Assembly (NCBI RefSeq): GCF_000011485.1
Contig: NC_005071.1
Location: forward strand, 685,347-749,346
DNA length: 64,000 nucleotides
Origin: Prochlorococcus marinus str. MIT 9313
GTDB lineage: Bacteria; Cyanobacteriota; Cyanobacteriia; PCC-6307; Cyanobiaceae
Reading direction: 5' to 3'
A program made the translations under genes and the position numbers. Positions 43,623 to 53,236 of this stretch are shown piece by piece; within the stretch, counting starts at the first letter, position 1; each line of letters opens with the position of its first letter. Below the pieces are notes generated by a model. That model was given only the letters and a program-made list of their open reading frames with translations, made no database searches and was not told the DNA's origin.

Positions 43623-45083
43623 ATGTCTCAGCATTCCCTAGGCCTCTTAAGGCTGAAGAAGATTGTCTACATCCCTTGTCGCTTTCCTGTCAGTTCGGCT
43701 GGAATTTGCTCGCTGCTTTTAATCCCAACGATCGTTCTCCTGCTTTTAAAGGGGCATTTGTCATCTAGCCGCACAGAACGGTTAGGGACATTTGCTCGCT
43801 TGATGACAGAGATGACTTTGATCCAGAGTTTTCGAGGAGATCCGCAAGGCCAAGCCCCGCGTCTATGGCAGGACCGTCTTGGCATGAACCTGGCCAAGGA
43901 TCTTTGGCGACGTCAGGGTCGGGGTCTCTGGTGGCAGGCGTGGGCAAATGATGGCGAGGCTTATTTGCTTTTGCCAGAGATCCTTTGGCCGATGAGTGTT
44001 AATTCAAGCATTGCTTTTAAGCGTCTTGATGATGTGGTTGTCATCGCTTCAGATGGCTTGCATCGTCAACAGCTACTTCAAAGCCTTGGTGAAGGGTTTG
44101 TCCATTCTTCTGCTGCTCAATCGTCTTTACAGCGTTTTTGCAATTCTGTTCTACAACATGGGCCAGCGGTGAGCTGGAGTCCCGATGGCTTGGCTTCAGT
44201 GAGTGGAGCAATGGCACCTCTTTTGCAAATTTCACGTTATGGATGTTTGTCACTGCGATTGGATCGTAATCAACTCAAATGGCAAGGAGTTGTTGGTTAT
44301 CGCCCTTTTGGTTTGGCTCCGGTTGGCATTGATGCCAGCCCTTTTCAGTATCGCCCTACGGCGATCAAATCGCCAGGTAGACCTGATTCAGATCAGGCTC
44401 TCCTGAATATGCAAGTGAAGAGTATGGACTTGCTTTTTGGCAGTTTGCTTTCTAAGCAGATTATTCAGGATTCCCTTGATAAGAACTATGGCATTAATCA
44501 GCAATTAGGGTTGAGACTTGCATCGTTACCACTTGATCTTAGCCTGGCCAAGCAACGTAAAGGGCCTTTTCAAGCCAGCATTCAAATCCAACTTGATCTA
44601 CCAGAGGGCTCCTCACGATGGCAACCAGTTATCGATACTGTTAGTCAACGTCTGGAAGCACGAAACTTCATTAAAGAAGATAACTCTGTTGTCAAAAATG
44701 ATCAAAATACTGACGCTGACTTCTATGGACTTACGCTCTGGAGACAACCTTACTCGGATGGTGAGAGAGTTGTTGGTGGATGGGTTTGGCAAAAACAAAA
44801 TGGAAAACCTACTCGTTTTGGTATTGCTATTGGCGACTCACCAATGCTCACTGAGATCTCTAATAAAACTATCAACCTAGTCCATCCTGATGTTATGAAA
44901 ATGTCCGCTGATACAGCTGGATTGTATCGTTTAGGTTTGCTTAATAGATCCTGGCCAGCCCCAGTTAAACAGGCTAAGTTTTTAACGATGAACCTAAGTT
45001 ATTTGCGGGGTGCCAAACTCAAAAAAACAGACTGGTGGTGGATGTCAGGTCAGCTGATATTGGAACAAGCTTCAACCCCCTGA
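43623..45083 (+). CDS. Hypothetical membrane-anchored protein
   Basis: A 486-residue protein with one N-terminal hydrophobic segment (about 26-44, SAGICSLLLIPTIVLLLLKG) and a long, presumably lumenal or periplasmic part. Its composition (WSPDGLASVSGAMAPLLQIS, QLGLRLASLPLDLSL) recalls DUF3352-like proteins of cyanobacteria, but I cannot assign it with confidence. It follows the petN unit by 31 bases and its 3' end overlaps thf1 by 34 bases on the opposite strand. Confidence 0.65.
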   Translation: MSQHSLGLLRLKKIVYIPCRFPVSSAGICSLLLIPTIVLLLLKGHLSSSRTERLGTFARLMTEMTLIQSFRGDPQGQAPRLWQDRLGMNLAKDLWRRQGRGLWWQAWANDGEAYLLLPEILWPMSVNSSIAFKRLDDVVVIASDGLHRQQLLQSLGEGFVHSSAAQSSLQRFCNSVLQHGPAVSWSPDGLASVSGAMAPLLQISRYGCLSLRLDRNQLKWQGVVGYRPFGLAPVGIDASPFQYRPTAIKSPGRPDSDQALLNMQVKSMDLLFGSLLSKQIIQDSLDKNYGINQQLGLRLASLPLDLSLAKQRKGPFQASIQIQLDLPEGSSRWQPVIDTVSQRLEARNFIKEDNSVVKNDQNTDADFYGLTLWRQPYSDGERVVGGWVWQKQNGKPTRFGIAIGDSPMLTEISNKTINLVHPDVMKMSADTAGLYRLGLLNRSWPAPVKQAKFLTMNLSYLRGAKLKKTDWWWMSGQLILEQASTP

Positions 45084-45805
45084 GACATTTGCTCTGATGA
45101 TCCAGTGTTGAGTTTTGCAGATTCATTTTGTTCCCGTTTGCGACGTTCAGATTCTAGAATTTGTTCAGTTAGTTCTACAGCCTGGGCCATCTTCTCGAGG
45201 TTGGACTTGTAGAGGTTCAGATCTTTTTCAACTCTGGCTTTGGAGAATCCAACTGATTCACTTAGTTCATGGGCGATTTGGCTTAGTTTTTCGGGATCAG
45301 ATGATTCATCACCTTGGGCAGATGCGAGAAGGCTGAGCAACCCCACGGCCATTAGGCGTGAGTAATGAAAAGTGGTGCTACCAGCAGTATTACGCAATGC
45401 CTTGGCGAGAGCTTCAGGAGCCCCTTTGCCTTGTTGTTGGATCCAGCCTTGGACCTCCTCAAGATCGTGACCCCGTACCGACTCAAGAGTTTGTTGGGCC
45501 TGCTTGCGCAAAGCATTTGGGTCGAAGCCGCAGCTTCGACATAGGGCATCGAACAACGTCTTGACGTGAGCTTCTGGTCGGTAACCACTCGTGAAGACAT
45601 CAAAAACTTGGCTAAGGCCAATAGCAAAGAGTGCGTCTGGGTGGAAATGCTTCTGATGGCTCAGGAGATGCAGCTCGACAAGAAGTTCATCGGTTGTACG
45701 TCTGTACAGCGAGGGGATGACATGAGGGAAATCATGATTAAACGCACGTTTGCTGTCAGCAATGGTCTTTCGGTCACTCAAGTGCTTGGCCCGACCTTTT
45801 CGCAC
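45050..45805 (-). CDS. thf1: Photosystem II biogenesis protein Psp29/Thf1
   Basis: A 251-residue homolog of THF1/Psp29. The protein is needed for photosystem II assembly and repair and in cyanobacteria is reported to stabilise FtsH complexes. TIADSKRAFNHDFPHVIPSL, YRRTTDELLVELHLLSHQ and LFAIGLSQVFDVFTSGY are family blocks. The C-terminus (VEKDLNLYKSNLEKMAQAVE...ILESERRKRE) is a predicted coiled coil. The N-terminus is a little longer than usual, so the start may be internal. It overlaps the convergent 486-residue protein gene by 34 bases. ftsH and clpP are neighbours. Confidence 0.92.
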   Translation of the reverse strand: MRKGRAKHLSDRKTIADSKRAFNHDFPHVIPSLYRRTTDELLVELHLLSHQKHFHPDALFAIGLSQVFDVFTSGYRPEAHVKTLFDALCRSCGFDPNALRKQAQQTLESVRGHDLEEVQGWIQQQGKGAPEALAKALRNTAGSTTFHYSRLMAVGLLSLLASAQGDESSDPEKLSQIAHELSESVGFSKARVEKDLNLYKSNLEKMAQAVELTEQILESERRKREQNESAKLNTGSSEQMSQGVEACSNIS

Positions 45806-45860
45806 CTGACCATAGCGCTGCTACGGCGCCGTTAAGATCGTGAAAACCGAGCAGAGCAGC

Positions 45861-46454
45861 ATGATCCCGATTGTGATTGAAGAGTCGGGCCGCGGGGAAA
45901 GGGCCTTCGATATTTATTCGCGCCTTTTGCGTGAACGGATCATCTTTCTTGGCGAGCCTGTGACAAGTGATTCGGCAAATCGAATTGTTGCTCAGATGTT
46001 GTTCTTGGAGGCGGAAGATCCTGAAAAAGATATCTATTTGTATATCAATTCACCAGGAGGTTCAGTATATGATGGCCTCGGAATATTTGACACAATGCAG
46101 CATGTCAAGCCAGATGTTCAAACAGTATGTGTAGGGCTTGCAGCAAGTATGGGAGCGTTCCTCCTCTGCGCTGGGGCAATGGGTAAACGCAGCAGTTTGC
46201 AACATTCTAGAATTATGATTCATCAGCCGCTTGGTGGTGCCAGAGGGCAAGCGAGTGATATTCGTATTCAGGCTGATGAGATTCTCTTCCTAAAGGATCG
46301 ATTGAACCGAGTATTAGCAGATCGTACAGGTCAACCTCTAGAGAGAATTCAAGAAGATACCGATCGAGATTTTTTCATGTCTCCCGCAGAAGCTGTTGGC
46401 TATGGACTTGTCGATAGTGTGATCGATAAGCGTCCGGTTCATTCAGTCAATTGA
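45861..46454 (+). CDS. clpP: ATP-dependent Clp protease proteolytic subunit
   Basis: A serine protease that forms the Clp proteolytic chamber. From the ATG at 45861 ([20 protein letters not shown]) it has 197 residues, the standard cyanobacterial start; an upstream GTG at 45840 is in frame. The catalytic triad is Ser96 (AASMGAF), His121 (IMIHQPLGG) and Asp near 170 ([10 protein letters not shown]). It diverges from thf1 by about 55 bases. A compact palindrome begins at its stop codon. Confidence 0.95.
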   Translation: MIPIVIEESGRGERAFDIYSRLLRERIIFLGEPVTSDSANRIVAQMLFLEAEDPEKDIYLYINSPGGSVYDGLGIFDTMQHVKPDVQTVCVGLAASMGAFLLCAGAMGKRSSLQHSRIMIHQPLGGARGQASDIRIQADEILFLKDRLNRVLADRTGQPLERIQEDTDRDFFMSPAEAVGYGLVDSVIDKRPVHSVN

Positions 46455-46629
46455 CAAGGCTGCCTTGTGATAGGCAAGTATTGCAAGTCAAAAGAATTTC
46501 TAATAGATAGTTATCAATCCATTAATCCTGAAGGAACTGATTGACTTGTTTGTAATTACGAAAACATTTATCCAGCTTCATCTTGGTGTCAAAATTGTTT
46601 TTATTCTAAAATTAAAGATTAAATCTTAA

Positions 46630-46664
46630 AGCGAATGGGGATGGATTGTCAGGATCCATTCGCT
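46630..46664. terminator. Long hairpin between clpP and ftsH
   Basis: AGCGAATGG (46630-46638) pairs with CCATTCGCT (46656-46664); inner GAT/ATC bases can extend the stem with a bulge. It lies between the convergent clpP and ftsH genes. No strong T-run follows on either side, so it may be a processing or weak bidirectional terminator structure. Confidence 0.45.
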
Positions 46665-46708
46665 GATGCTTGATTTCCTGGATGATTATTATTTAACTGC
46701 TAGTTCTA

Positions 46709-48625
46709 TTAGCTCTGGAGGATAGGTATGCTTCTTTCCTTCTCTGGAACAGATGTAAACTCTGCTACTACTGAAACAAATTCTTCTCCGTCTATGGTTT
46801 CCTTTTCGATGAGGATTTCAACGAGTCTATCCATAGCTTCCCGATGTTGCTTGACGATTTTTACAGTTTCGCTATAGCAATGCTTAACCATTTCCCGAAC
46901 TGCCTCATCTATTTGGCGGGATATTGCATCTGAAATCTCGCTTCGAGTCATCAGGTCTCGTCCAATAAATACTTCTTGATTTCCGCTCTCCAGAGAGACT
47001 GGCCCTAAATCGCTCATGCCAAAACGTGTCACCATTTGGCGTGCCATGGATGCTACCTGCTGGATGTCTCCACCTGCACCTGTTGTGATCTCTGCATCGC
47101 CAAAAACAACATCTTCTGCTGCTCTGCCTCCTAGTGCTCCCATGATTCGAGCCTTGAGTTGGGCTCGAGTCACCAGCATTTGCTCTTCATCTGGAGCAAA
47201 CCATGTAAGCCCCTGAGCCTGACCTCGTGGTATCAGAGTCACTTTTTGGACAGGGTCATGATCTTTAACTAATGTTCCTATTAGCGCATGTCCAACTTCG
47301 TGGTAAGCGATCAATCTCTTGCTACGTCCATCAGTGAGTGGGTGCCCTTCCATGCCTGCGATGATTCTGTCAACGGCATCGTCAATTTCATCAAGGCTGA
47401 TAGCCTTTTTACGACGTCTAGCTGTTAGGATTGCCGCCTCATTAAGTAGGTTGGCAAGGTCTGCCCCGGTAAATCCAGGTGTCCTTCGGGCTACATTCTT
47501 TAAGGAAAGATCTTCTTCAAGTTTCTTGTCACGTGCGTGCACTTCAAGAATTGCAAGTCGTCCTTTGATGTCTGGTGCATCCACACTGACTTGCCTGTCA
47601 AAACGCCCTGGTCGCATCAGCGCAGAATCCAGTACATCTGGACGGTTTGTTGCTGCAATAATGATGATTCCGCTATTACCTTCAAATCCGTCCATTTCTG
47701 TTAACAGTTGGTTTAGAGTTTGTTCTCGTTCATCATTCCCGCCACCTATTCCGGCACCACGTTGTCGGCCTACGGCATCAATTTCATCAATGAAGATTAG
47801 GCAGGGTGTGTTCTCTTTTGCCCGTTTGAATAAATCTCGGACTCGACTCGCGCCGACACCAACGAACATCTCTACAAATTCCGAACCAGAAAGTGAGAAG
47901 AAGGGAACACCTGCTTCTCCTGCAATTGCTTTGGCAAGCAGTGTTTTGCCAGTGCCTGGAGGCCCTACCAGCAGAACACCTCTTGGAATTTGAGCACCTA
48001 CCGAGGTGAAGCGTTCGGGTTTCTTCAGGAATGTCACCACTTCCTCAAGATCCTGTTTTGCTTCAGTTACTCCTGCAACATCATCGAATTTGACTCCAGT
48101 TTCAGCTTCCATTGCGAAGCGGGCTTTTGTCTTGCCGAACTGCATTGCCTGCCCTGGGCCTCCAGGCATTGAGCTTGATCGACGGGCCAGCAGAATTAGG
48201 CCGCCAATGAGGAGTAGCGGGAAGAGGAGATTGCCTAATAAGCCAAGCGCCGGAGGAGTGGTACGAGCAGGATGAATATCGAAACTGATCCCCTCGCTCT
48301 TGAGTGTGTTGATTAGCTCCGGAGCAAGACCGGGGAGATCAACTCTTAGCCGTTGTACGCGATTGTCGAGTTCGGGATCTACGGCTTCCACTACTGCATT
48401 CCGTCCACCGTCGTAAATATCCACGGCGGTGACTCTTCCTGCTTCCACGTAGTCGAGGAAGCGGCCGTAGCTCATCCGAGTAACCGCAGCATTGCGCGGA
48501 GCGAGAGTTGCGTTACTCGGCTGCTCTCCTGTGAGCTTGCCATTTCCTAAAATTTGCCAGGCGAGCAGCAAGGCAACACCGATGGGCAGCAGCCAGAGAG
48601 CAATGAGACGCCAGCGTTGATTCAT
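46709..48625 (-). CDS. ftsH: ATP-dependent zinc metalloprotease FtsH
   Basis: A membrane AAA protease that removes damaged membrane proteins, including photodamaged D1 in cyanobacteria. Of 638 residues, helices at about 8-26 and 129-147 flank a lumenal domain. Walker A GPPGTGKT is at 221-228, Walker [12 protein letters not shown] at about 276-286, and the zinc site HEVGH has His442, Glu443 and His446. This places it in the thylakoid FtsH group, but which paralog it is (FtsH2- or FtsH4-like) I cannot settle. A 26-codon ORF upstream (MVPEEDLAANDLTI...) overlaps its ATG by four bases. Confidence 0.96.
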   Translation of the reverse strand: MNQRWRLIALWLLPIGVALLLAWQILGNGKLTGEQPSNATLAPRNAAVTRMSYGRFLDYVEAGRVTAVDIYDGGRNAVVEAVDPELDNRVQRLRVDLPGLAPELINTLKSEGISFDIHPARTTPPALGLLGNLLFPLLLIGGLILLARRSSSMPGGPGQAMQFGKTKARFAMEAETGVKFDDVAGVTEAKQDLEEVVTFLKKPERFTSVGAQIPRGVLLVGPPGTGKTLLAKAIAGEAGVPFFSLSGSEFVEMFVGVGASRVRDLFKRAKENTPCLIFIDEIDAVGRQRGAGIGGGNDEREQTLNQLLTEMDGFEGNSGIIIIAATNRPDVLDSALMRPGRFDRQVSVDAPDIKGRLAILEVHARDKKLEEDLSLKNVARRTPGFTGADLANLLNEAAILTARRRKKAISLDEIDDAVDRIIAGMEGHPLTDGRSKRLIAYHEVGHALIGTLVKDHDPVQKVTLIPRGQAQGLTWFAPDEEQMLVTRAQLKARIMGALGGRAAEDVVFGDAEITTGAGGDIQQVASMARQMVTRFGMSDLGPVSLESGNQEVFIGRDLMTRSEISDAISRQIDEAVREMVKHCYSETVKIVKQHREAMDRLVEILIEKETIDGEEFVSVVAEFTSVPEKERSIPILQS

Positions 48626-48945
48626 CTGCTAGAGGATGGTTCACTGACTGTAACGGTGTCGATGGTTAGATCGTTGGCTGCTAGATCCTCTTCTGGCACC
48701 ATCTTTCTGAGCTTTTGAGCTCAGATTCCCACTTGCGCTTTTAGATGCTGCTTTGAGCAACCAACATCTTTGAGCCAAAAACCGTTTTGTTTTTTCCAGA
48801 AAGGACGCATTGGTTGATTGAGTTATCAATCCCATGCAACCCGCTTTGCTTGCGTTGGGCGCTTGACCTCATTGTTTTCGTAGCGGGGGAGTTGTGATTG
48901 CTACCCCTTTTTTGATTTGCCTATTCTCTGAAAATCAAAAAGGTT
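48626..48945. other. Spacer upstream of ftsH
   Basis: 320 bases with no accepted gene. Minus-strand frames include a 64-codon basic ORF (48641-48835) and a 26-codon ORF that overlaps the ftsH ATG; both lack family features. A plus-strand GTAGC/GCTAC hairpin with CCCCTTTTTT (48880-48913) resembles a terminator, but no plus-strand gene precedes it. Confidence 0.3.
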
Positions 48946-50175
48946 TTACAGGCGCCGGAGGGCAACGATTGGGTCAAGTCTTGCTGCACGTCTGGCGGGC
49001 AAAACACCAAAGATCAAACCAATTGATCCAGAGAGACTAACGGTGATTAGAACGACGCTTATTCCGATTGCTGCCGGGAGAGGGGTCAAAACTCCGATTG
49101 TTGTGACGGCACCAACACCTACAGCTGTGCCAATGACGCCACCAAAGCTTGCAAGAACGAGTGACTCGATTAGGAATTGGCTCAATACATCGCTATTTCG
49201 AGCTCCTAGGGCCTTTCTTAGTCCGATTTCCTCAGTGCGTTCACTGACCGCAACCAGCATGATATTCATGATTCCGATTCCTCCTACTAGCAGCGATATC
49301 CCTCCGATTGCTGCCAACATGAGGGTTAGTCCTCCGGTGATTGTGTTGACGATGCTGAGGGCATCTTTCTGTGATCGAACTGCAAAGTCGTCATCTCTCA
49401 GGATTCGATGTCGTTGACGGAGCAGGTTGGTGATCTGGAATTTTGCTGCCCCCGTGCTTTCTTCATTCTTGGCTTCCACACTGATAAAACTAAGGCTGAC
49501 GCCATAGGTTGGATCTCTGCCTGTGATCCGGCTAACCATTGTTGTGAGTGGAATGTACGCGTTTTCATCTTGATTGTTTCCAAACACTGCTCCTTTAGGA
49601 GCCATTACACCGATTACTTCAAATGATTGATCCTTAATTCGTAGAATCTTACCGACTGCAGCACTCGTTGGAAAGAGTTTATTGACAAGGTCGGGACCAA
49701 TCACAACCACATTGCGTGCGCTACGAAGATCTAGATCACTAATAAATCTTCCACGGGCTACTTCGAAGTTGCGCACTGGTAGAAACGATGGGGTCACCCC
49801 AGAGATTGAACTCGTAGCACTTTGGGCACCCGCTTGAATCACCTCGCTTGAGCTGATCTGTGGTGCGACTTCTTTCACGCTTGGAACTTGCTCAGCGATT
49901 GCATCTGAATCTTCGATGACGAGATTTCGCGGGAAGGCCACACCGCGACGACGAGTGTCGTTGTTGCCAGGCACCACAAACAACACATTGGCGCCCAGGT
50001 TGCTTAGTTGAGCCTCAGCCAGATTCTGAGCCCCCCTGCCAACCCCTACCAGGGTGATGACAGAAGCATTGCCGATCACAATGCCGAGCATTGTCAGGAG
50101 ACTACGTAGGCGATTGGCTTTAAGGGTTGAGAACGCCATGCTCACCGTTTCGATGAGCGGAAGTGAGCTATTCAT
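48946..50175 (-). CDS. MacB/DevC-type ABC transporter permease
   Basis: A 409-residue permease with a first helix in the N-terminal segment LRSLLTMLGIVIGNASVITLV, a large periplasmic domain (about 45-270) and three C-terminal helices, the layout of MacB- or FtsX-like permeases that couple to an outer-membrane tunnel. The conserved TMs include LMLAAIGGISLLVGGIGIMN and VSERTEEIGLRKALGAR. The partner ATPase and periplasmic adaptor are not adjacent. It lies 6 bases from pyk, on the same strand. Confidence 0.88.
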   Translation of the reverse strand: MNSSLPLIETVSMAFSTLKANRLRSLLTMLGIVIGNASVITLVGVGRGAQNLAEAQLSNLGANVLFVVPGNNDTRRRGVAFPRNLVIEDSDAIAEQVPSVKEVAPQISSSEVIQAGAQSATSSISGVTPSFLPVRNFEVARGRFISDLDLRSARNVVVIGPDLVNKLFPTSAAVGKILRIKDQSFEVIGVMAPKGAVFGNNQDENAYIPLTTMVSRITGRDPTYGVSLSFISVEAKNEESTGAAKFQITNLLRQRHRILRDDDFAVRSQKDALSIVNTITGGLTLMLAAIGGISLLVGGIGIMNIMLVAVSERTEEIGLRKALGARNSDVLSQFLIESLVLASFGGVIGTAVGVGAVTTIGVLTPLPAAIGISVVLITVSLSGSIGLIFGVLPARRAARLDPIVALRRL

Positions 50176-50181
50176 GAGCCC

Positions 50182-51966
50182 TCAGTCCATTGAGTCGAGC
50201 TTCATTGGCAGCTTGCCGCCTGTGCCGCGATGAACTTTGCCATTACTGAGCTGCATTGTTACCACCTCTCCTTCAAGCAGGTTTCTCGTGGCATGTGCTA
50301 TCCCAATGATGAACGGAATCCCTAGTCGTTTTGAGATCATTTCTGCGTGGTATTCCTCTCCTTCTTGTTCTGTAATCACTCCTGCAGACTTTCTGATTGC
50401 ATCGAGATAGTCATCGCTTGTTTCATGAATGACCAGAATCTCGCCTGGTTCAATTTTTGTTGAGTCGTTTGGGGAGAAAGCAAATCTGACCTTGCCGCTA
50501 ACGGTTCCATTGCCAATACCGATCCCTTGGCCAAGTACTGCACTGACAATTCCTACTTTGACAAGATCTGTGGACCCGCTCACGCCAGCAAGGGTTCCTG
50601 CAGTTTGAATTGTTAGATCTCCTTCTTTGAGAAGACCCAATTCCTGGGCAACAGCAATTGCATCACTGAAGGTTGCAGTGGTACTTTTTTGGGTTGGGAC
50701 AAGCAGTGGGGTAACACCCCATGCCAATTGAAGTTTTCTTGCTACAGCCAATTTGTTGGTTACGGCCAAAATTGGCGCTGCTGGGCGGAATTTACTGACG
50801 TTGTGAGCAGTTGCACCACTTTCAGTTAGTGGCACGATTGCTGCCGCGTTGAGATGACTGGCGATGCTGCTTACGGCTGAACTAATCGCGTTGGAAATGG
50901 TGCTGGCTAGATAAGTTTCGATTGGACGCTGTGGATAGTCCCGTTCAATCCGTCTGGCAATGGTGGCCATCGTTTGAACCGCCTCCACTGGATAGTCTCC
51001 TACAGCGGTTTCGTTCGAGAGCATCACTGCATCAGTACCATCAAGGATCGCATTTGCTACATCACTGACTTCTGCTCTGGTGGGCCTCGGGCTTGAGGCC
51101 ATCGAGTCGAGCATCTGGGTGGCTGTGATGATTGGAATTCCAAGGCTGTTGGCCTTGCGAATCAAATCCTTTTGCAGTAGAGGCACTTCTTCGGCTGGCA
51201 TCTCAACGCCTAAGTCCCCCCTTGCAACCATGACTCCATCACAGAGAGGAAGGATTGAATCGATTTGATCAATCGCCTCAAATTTCTCGATCTTCGCGAT
51301 CACTGGGGTGCTGTGCCCATGATCGCGGATGAGTTTGCGGATCTCTTTCATGTCCGAAGGGTTTCGCACAAAGCTCAGTGCGACCCAGTCCACCCCTTGC
51401 TGGAGGCCAAAGGCGAGATCTTGGCGATCTTTCTCTGTAAGGGCGCGAACCGAAAGCTGTACATCAGGGAAATTCACTCCCTTGTTATTTGAGAGCACCC
51501 CTCCCACCGTGACGATGCAGTGCAAGGTTTGTTCGCTTTGATCGATTTTTAAGACTTTCATCTCCACTCGACCGTCATCAAGCAAGATTCGGCTGCCGGT
51601 CGTGACTTCGTCTGCAAGCTTGTCGTAAGTGACGGTTGCCACTGACTGATTGCATTGAACTTGTTTGGAGGTCAGTGCGAAGGAATCGCCATTGGCCAGA
51701 GTGATAGGCCCCTTATCAAAACGACCCAGGCGAATTTTGGGGCCTTGCAAGTCTTGAAGAATGCCGATGTGCATTCCCAATTCATCAGAAACCTGACGGA
51801 TGGTGGAGATGCGCTTGGCGTGCTCGTCATGGTCGCCGTGTGAGAAATTCAGCCGGAAGGTGGTAGCACCTACCTCAACGAGTTCTCGGATTCGTTCGGC
51901 GCTCTCGGTTGCCGGACCTATGGTGGCAACAATTTTGGTCCGTCGTGTCAGATCAATCTGGGCCAT
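50182..51966 (-). CDS. pyk: Pyruvate kinase
   Basis: Converts PEP and ADP to pyruvate and ATP. From the ATG at 51966 (MAQIDLTRRTKIVATIGPATES) it has 594 residues. Blocks: FRLNFSHGDHDEHAKRI, ILQDLQGPKIRLGRF, VDWVALSFVRNP, IAKIEKFEAIDQID and the metal site DGVMVARGDLGVEMP. The extra 120 C-terminal residues form a PEP-utilising swivel-like domain (GEILVIHETSDDYLDAIRKS ... GVITEQEGEEYHAEMISKRL), as in bacterial long-form enzymes. It lies 6 bases upstream of the permease. Confidence 0.96.
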   Translation of the reverse strand: MAQIDLTRRTKIVATIGPATESAERIRELVEVGATTFRLNFSHGDHDEHAKRISTIRQVSDELGMHIGILQDLQGPKIRLGRFDKGPITLANGDSFALTSKQVQCNQSVATVTYDKLADEVTTGSRILLDDGRVEMKVLKIDQSEQTLHCIVTVGGVLSNNKGVNFPDVQLSVRALTEKDRQDLAFGLQQGVDWVALSFVRNPSDMKEIRKLIRDHGHSTPVIAKIEKFEAIDQIDSILPLCDGVMVARGDLGVEMPAEEVPLLQKDLIRKANSLGIPIITATQMLDSMASSPRPTRAEVSDVANAILDGTDAVMLSNETAVGDYPVEAVQTMATIARRIERDYPQRPIETYLASTISNAISSAVSSIASHLNAAAIVPLTESGATAHNVSKFRPAAPILAVTNKLAVARKLQLAWGVTPLLVPTQKSTTATFSDAIAVAQELGLLKEGDLTIQTAGTLAGVSGSTDLVKVGIVSAVLGQGIGIGNGTVSGKVRFAFSPNDSTKIEPGEILVIHETSDDYLDAIRKSAGVITEQEGEEYHAEMISKRLGIPFIIGIAHATRNLLEGEVVTMQLSNGKVHRGTGGKLPMKLDSMD

Positions 51967-52045
51967 CAACGGGACCTGAAACATCGCGGAAACTACCATC
52001 CAGGCCTCAAAACGTTGTTATTGACAGCGTTGCCAATGATTTTCT

Positions 52046-52375
52046 ATGGACATTAATCATTACCAGCATGGAGCTCGAGCTACGGCCCGCTATCCGAATG
52101 TGGGTCAGAACCCGATTTATCCAACCCTTGGGCTCACAGGTGAGGCAGGTGAAGTCGCGGACAAGGTCAAGAAGGTCCTTCGCGATCAACAAGGTGTTTT
52201 TGACCTGGATACGCGCCAAGCAATCAAGCTTGAGTTGGGAGATGTGCTTTGGTATGTAGCCCAGTTGGCTAGTGAGCTAGGTTTTGATTTAGAAGATGTG
52301 GCTCAAGCCAATCTCGATAAGCTGGCTAGCAGGGCATCACGTGGCCAGATCTCAGGAAGTGGTGATCAACGATGA
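52046..52375 (+). CDS. MazG-like nucleotide pyrophosphohydrolase
   Basis: A 109-residue all-helical protein of the MazG/dUTPase-alpha superfamily. The core TLGLTGEAGEVADKVKKVL supplies the first EExxE-like acidic set, and LELGDVLWYVAQLASELGF the second (E..D), both needed for magnesium. It would hydrolyse nucleoside triphosphates such as damaged or phage-derived ones. The start MDINHYQHGARATARYP is typical of the short family. Its stop overlaps the next gene start by four bases. Confidence 0.85.
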   Translation: MDINHYQHGARATARYPNVGQNPIYPTLGLTGEAGEVADKVKKVLRDQQGVFDLDTRQAIKLELGDVLWYVAQLASELGFDLEDVAQANLDKLASRASRGQISGSGDQR

Positions 52376-52920
52376 AGGAGAATTTTTTGCAAAGCTCCAT
52401 CTTCAAGGTAGTGCTCACTGCTGTTTTACTGGTTTTTAATCTGGTTTTCAGTGATCAAGCCTTAGCGGCAACCCTCAGTGTGGATCAGTTGAGTATCGAT
52501 GCTTGTGATCAAAAGGATCCAGGTGCGCAGCCCAGTCTGACTAGGCCTATCGGCGCCAGTTGCTATGTGCTTTCAGGTGAGGTCACCAATCCAGGAAACT
52601 CTGCCGTGATTGATAGCGATGTTTTTGCTCAGATCTTGGATCCAAGTGGTGAACCTGTTTTGCCAAACCGCGCTCGGGTTGGTTCTATTGGCGACGTGCA
52701 ACCCGGGTCAAGTATTTTTGCAGTGCGGTTGGCGATTCCGGCAGGAACTCCAGAGCCTTTACAAGTGAAGGGGGCAAAGGTAAAGGGATTCAAGGCTCCT
52801 GTTCGTACTCGTGCTGGAGACGATGATGAGCTGCTTCCGCTTGAACAGGCTGTAGACCCTGGTCTTTTATGGGGAACCAAGGCAGTGACCCCTTCGAAAC
52901 AACCGCTAGATCAGCTGTAA
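52372..52920 (+). CDS. Secreted protein of unknown function
   Basis: A 182-residue protein with a clear signal peptide (KVVLTAVLLVFNLVFSDQALAA) and a beta-rich mature part with Cys41 and Cys... in DACDQKD and GASCYVLSG that could form a disulfide. The middle (VIDSDVFAQILDPSGEPVLP, RVGSIGDVQPGSSIFAVRL) resembles Ig-like or FN3-like beta proteins, but I cannot name a family. It is coupled to the MazG-like gene by a four-base overlap. The 3' end overlaps yggT by ten bases on the opposite strand. Confidence 0.65.
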   Translation: MKENFLQSSIFKVVLTAVLLVFNLVFSDQALAATLSVDQLSIDACDQKDPGAQPSLTRPIGASCYVLSGEVTNPGNSAVIDSDVFAQILDPSGEPVLPNRARVGSIGDVQPGSSIFAVRLAIPAGTPEPLQVKGAKVKGFKAPVRTRAGDDDELLPLEQAVDPGLLWGTKAVTPSKQPLDQL

Positions 52921-53222
52921 TAGCTCATTCCACTATTCAAGATCGCCACACTTGCAGTATTCAGCATTTGTTGCAGAAGACTCAGGGCTACTAACGCCAG
53001 GATCGCTGAGAGATCCAAGCCTCCAAGGGGAGGAATCAAGCCACGAAAAGCATTGAGGTAGGGATCTGTGATTGAGCTAACGGTGCTCAGTACTGGATTC
53101 GCCCAGTCCAGATTAGGGAACCAGCTCAGCAGCACGCGCACGATAAGCACTAGTGAGTAGATCTCAAGTGTCTGGGCTAGTACCTGTAGCAACGTGGCCA
53201 GGATTTGCATGGGTGAAGACAA
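52911..53222 (-). CDS. YggT family membrane protein
   Basis: A 103-residue protein with two YggT-type membrane segments, LATLLQVLAQTLEIYSLVLI and LSAILALVALSLLQQMLNTA, separated by RVLLSWFPNLDWANPVLSTV and DPYLNAFRGLIPPLGGLDLS, the family signature. In cyanobacteria YggT homologs (YCF19-like) are linked to thylakoid or nucleoid organisation and osmotic response; the role is not certain. It follows scpB on the same strand, 14 bases downstream. Confidence 0.88.
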   Translation of the reverse strand: MSSPMQILATLLQVLAQTLEIYSLVLIVRVLLSWFPNLDWANPVLSTVSSITDPYLNAFRGLIPPLGGLDLSAILALVALSLLQQMLNTASVAILNSGMSYYS

Positions 53223-53236
53223 CTATTCTTAGAACT

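Noticed and set aside
48641-48835. 64-codon basic frame upstream of ftsH, considered as ribosomal protein L32
   Set aside because: The position is suggestive, but the MAVPKKKTSK start and the wall of basic residues of L32 are absent in all three frames.
48880-48913. Plus-strand hairpin with CCCCTTTTTT
   Set aside because: The stem is only five pairs with a 15-base loop, and no plus-strand gene is present. Not called as a terminator.
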